From the NCBI GenBank assembly GCA_029721435.1, contig CM056583.1, positions 78,992,620-79,056,619 on the forward strand: a stretch of 64,000 bases of DNA, read 5' to 3'. This document shows, piece after piece, positions 63,319 through 64,000 of this stretch. The stretch is from Gymnothorax reevesii. Taxonomy: Eukaryota > Chordata > Actinopteri > Anguilliformes > Muraenidae. The notes beneath the pieces are model-generated. The model did no database searches, was not told where the DNA came from, and saw nothing but the letters and a program-made list of their open reading frames with translations. The stretch's first letter is position 1. Each line of letters starts with the position of its first letter. The position numbers and the translations under genes were made by a program.

Positions 63319-64000
63319 ATGTTCTGTTTCTCTCATGTTCTCTGGTTTATGTGCGTGTCATTAAGGGAAAGATTTAATTTGTCTGGCTTTCTACGTCTGT
63401 GTTTGTTTACCTGTGCTCAATCAAGCGTCCACTATTCTTCAGCTTTTGACTTTGAATTTGTACCATACAAAGCCATATTTCCAAAGAGGAAGATGGTCAT
63501 TTTTGGCTTGGCAAGGTGTAATGTCAAGGTCGTCGAAAAGGTAAAGCTTCTTTTGGCCTAAATGTCGTTCAAAAAAATATCAGAAAGATAGAATGAACGC
63601 CAAAATATTGTAACTTTTATCAAATGCCGTTACATGCGTTTGTTCTTCTTTGCTTTTTTTTTTTGTTTTGCTTTCTCAGAATTTGAAAAAGCAGCCATCT
63701 TTGACCCTGAGAACAACAGACAAAAAGCAAGACCCTGATTGGAGGGCTGCACTCATGATGGACATGTCATTTTTGTGAATGCTGACCTCTACCCCAGGGT
63801 CTTCCTTTCTAAAACAGATAGAGAATTACATTCCTCCAGAGGATGCAAGGTATTAGTGTCTAAAAAGTCTGCTCACCGTAGATCTCTTCTGTCCACTTAT
63901 GCTCAGCATTAAAACTCCTGCTCTTCGAGCAGTAGTGGCCATACAGGTAACCAGAGATAAGGTTCATGAGGCCTGGACCTTCTTGTAAGTTGTAACACAA
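63319..64000 (+). repeat. Array unit 36, left-hand part
   Basis: Partial unit cut by the window end. CAATCAAGCGTCC is shared with unit 4, and CACTATTCTTCAGC and TTTGACCCTGAG are left or middle-family states. The G deletion (GACCCTGATTGG) and AAGCAGCC are right-family, so it is a mosaic. Confidence 0.93.

Larger units (their letters stand above)
1..64000. repeat. Tandem array of a ~1.78-kb unit spanning the whole window
   Basis: The same ~1.78-kb sequence recurs head-to-tail in one orientation from end to end. A landmark ATG sits at 868, 2648, 6219, 7994, 9780, 11557 and so on to 63319; it is mutated but alignable at 4435 and 13340. That gives 36 landmarks with spacings of 1,775-1,790 bp. There is no insertion, inversion or unique spacer. 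The composition is AT-rich, with T runs of 8-15 at fixed places in the unit. This is typical of a eukaryotic satellite or macrosatellite; the family is not one I recognise. Both array ends lie outside the window. Confidence 0.97.

Noticed and set aside
1..64000. A cluster of 36 protein-coding paralogues
   Set aside because: No frame exceeds 120 codons, no start codon or domain is recognisable, frames occur on both strands, and frameshifts and stops spread freely through the copies.
1..64000. CRISPR array or other prokaryotic direct-repeat system
   Set aside because: The repeat is 1.78 kb with no short-repeat/spacer alternation. Composition and T tracts are eukaryote-like.
1..64000. Transposable element as the source of the unit
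   Set aside because: No terminal repeats, target-site duplications, reverse transcriptase, transposase or poly-A tail boundary. The periodic sub-repeats explain the unit better.

Overview
The window is one uninterrupted head-to-tail tandem array. A fixed landmark (an ATG, or its mutated equivalent, in the context CATAATGTTCTG) recurs 36 times, from 868 to 63,319. The spacing is always 1,775-1,790 bp. No unique gene, transposon, rRNA or tRNA interrupts the array, and neither array edge lies inside the window. The sequence is AT-rich and full of T tracts, with no prokaryotic gene organisation. It looks like nuclear eukaryotic satellite or macrosatellite DNA, most likely from an animal and plausibly a vertebrate. 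I do not recognise the family and cannot name the species.

Layout by copy type. (1) About 1-9 kb holds the most divergent units, with their own variants. (2) About 9.8-33 kb holds three alternating variants (here called a, b and c) in a loose three-unit register, plus a fresh two-unit duplication at 20.5-27.6 kb. (3) About 30-40.7 kb is a near-identical duplication of a three-unit block, offset 5,359 bp. (4) About 40-51 kb repeats with a two-unit period, offset about 3,564 bp. (5) About 51-62 kb repeats mainly unit by unit. (6) From about 62.7 kb the sequence drifts back toward variants seen at the left end. The array has therefore turned over by one-, two- and three-unit exchange with patchy conversion.

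Inside the 1.78-kb unit there is an older layer. A degenerate core (roughly AGAGGTAAGTGTCATGGTTG) recurs six times, at spacings of 269-325 bp (mean about 297 bp). The unit therefore looks like a hexamer of an ancient ~300-bp repeat. T tracts mark alternate sub-repeats, which suggests three ~595-bp dimers. This by-eye alignment is the most informative hidden structure I found.

Coding potential is doubtful. Each unit carries several 60-95-codon open frames on both strands. Two exon-like blocks (98 and 171 bp in the reference unit) join in frame across a 137-bp GT-AG interval. However, a one-base deletion breaks the 171-bp block in most units right of 33 kb, and the exon-like segments fall on the sub-repeat periodicity. 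I therefore treat the open frames as by-products of a homogenised repeat, while leaving open that the array is transcribed or spliced as a noncoding RNA.
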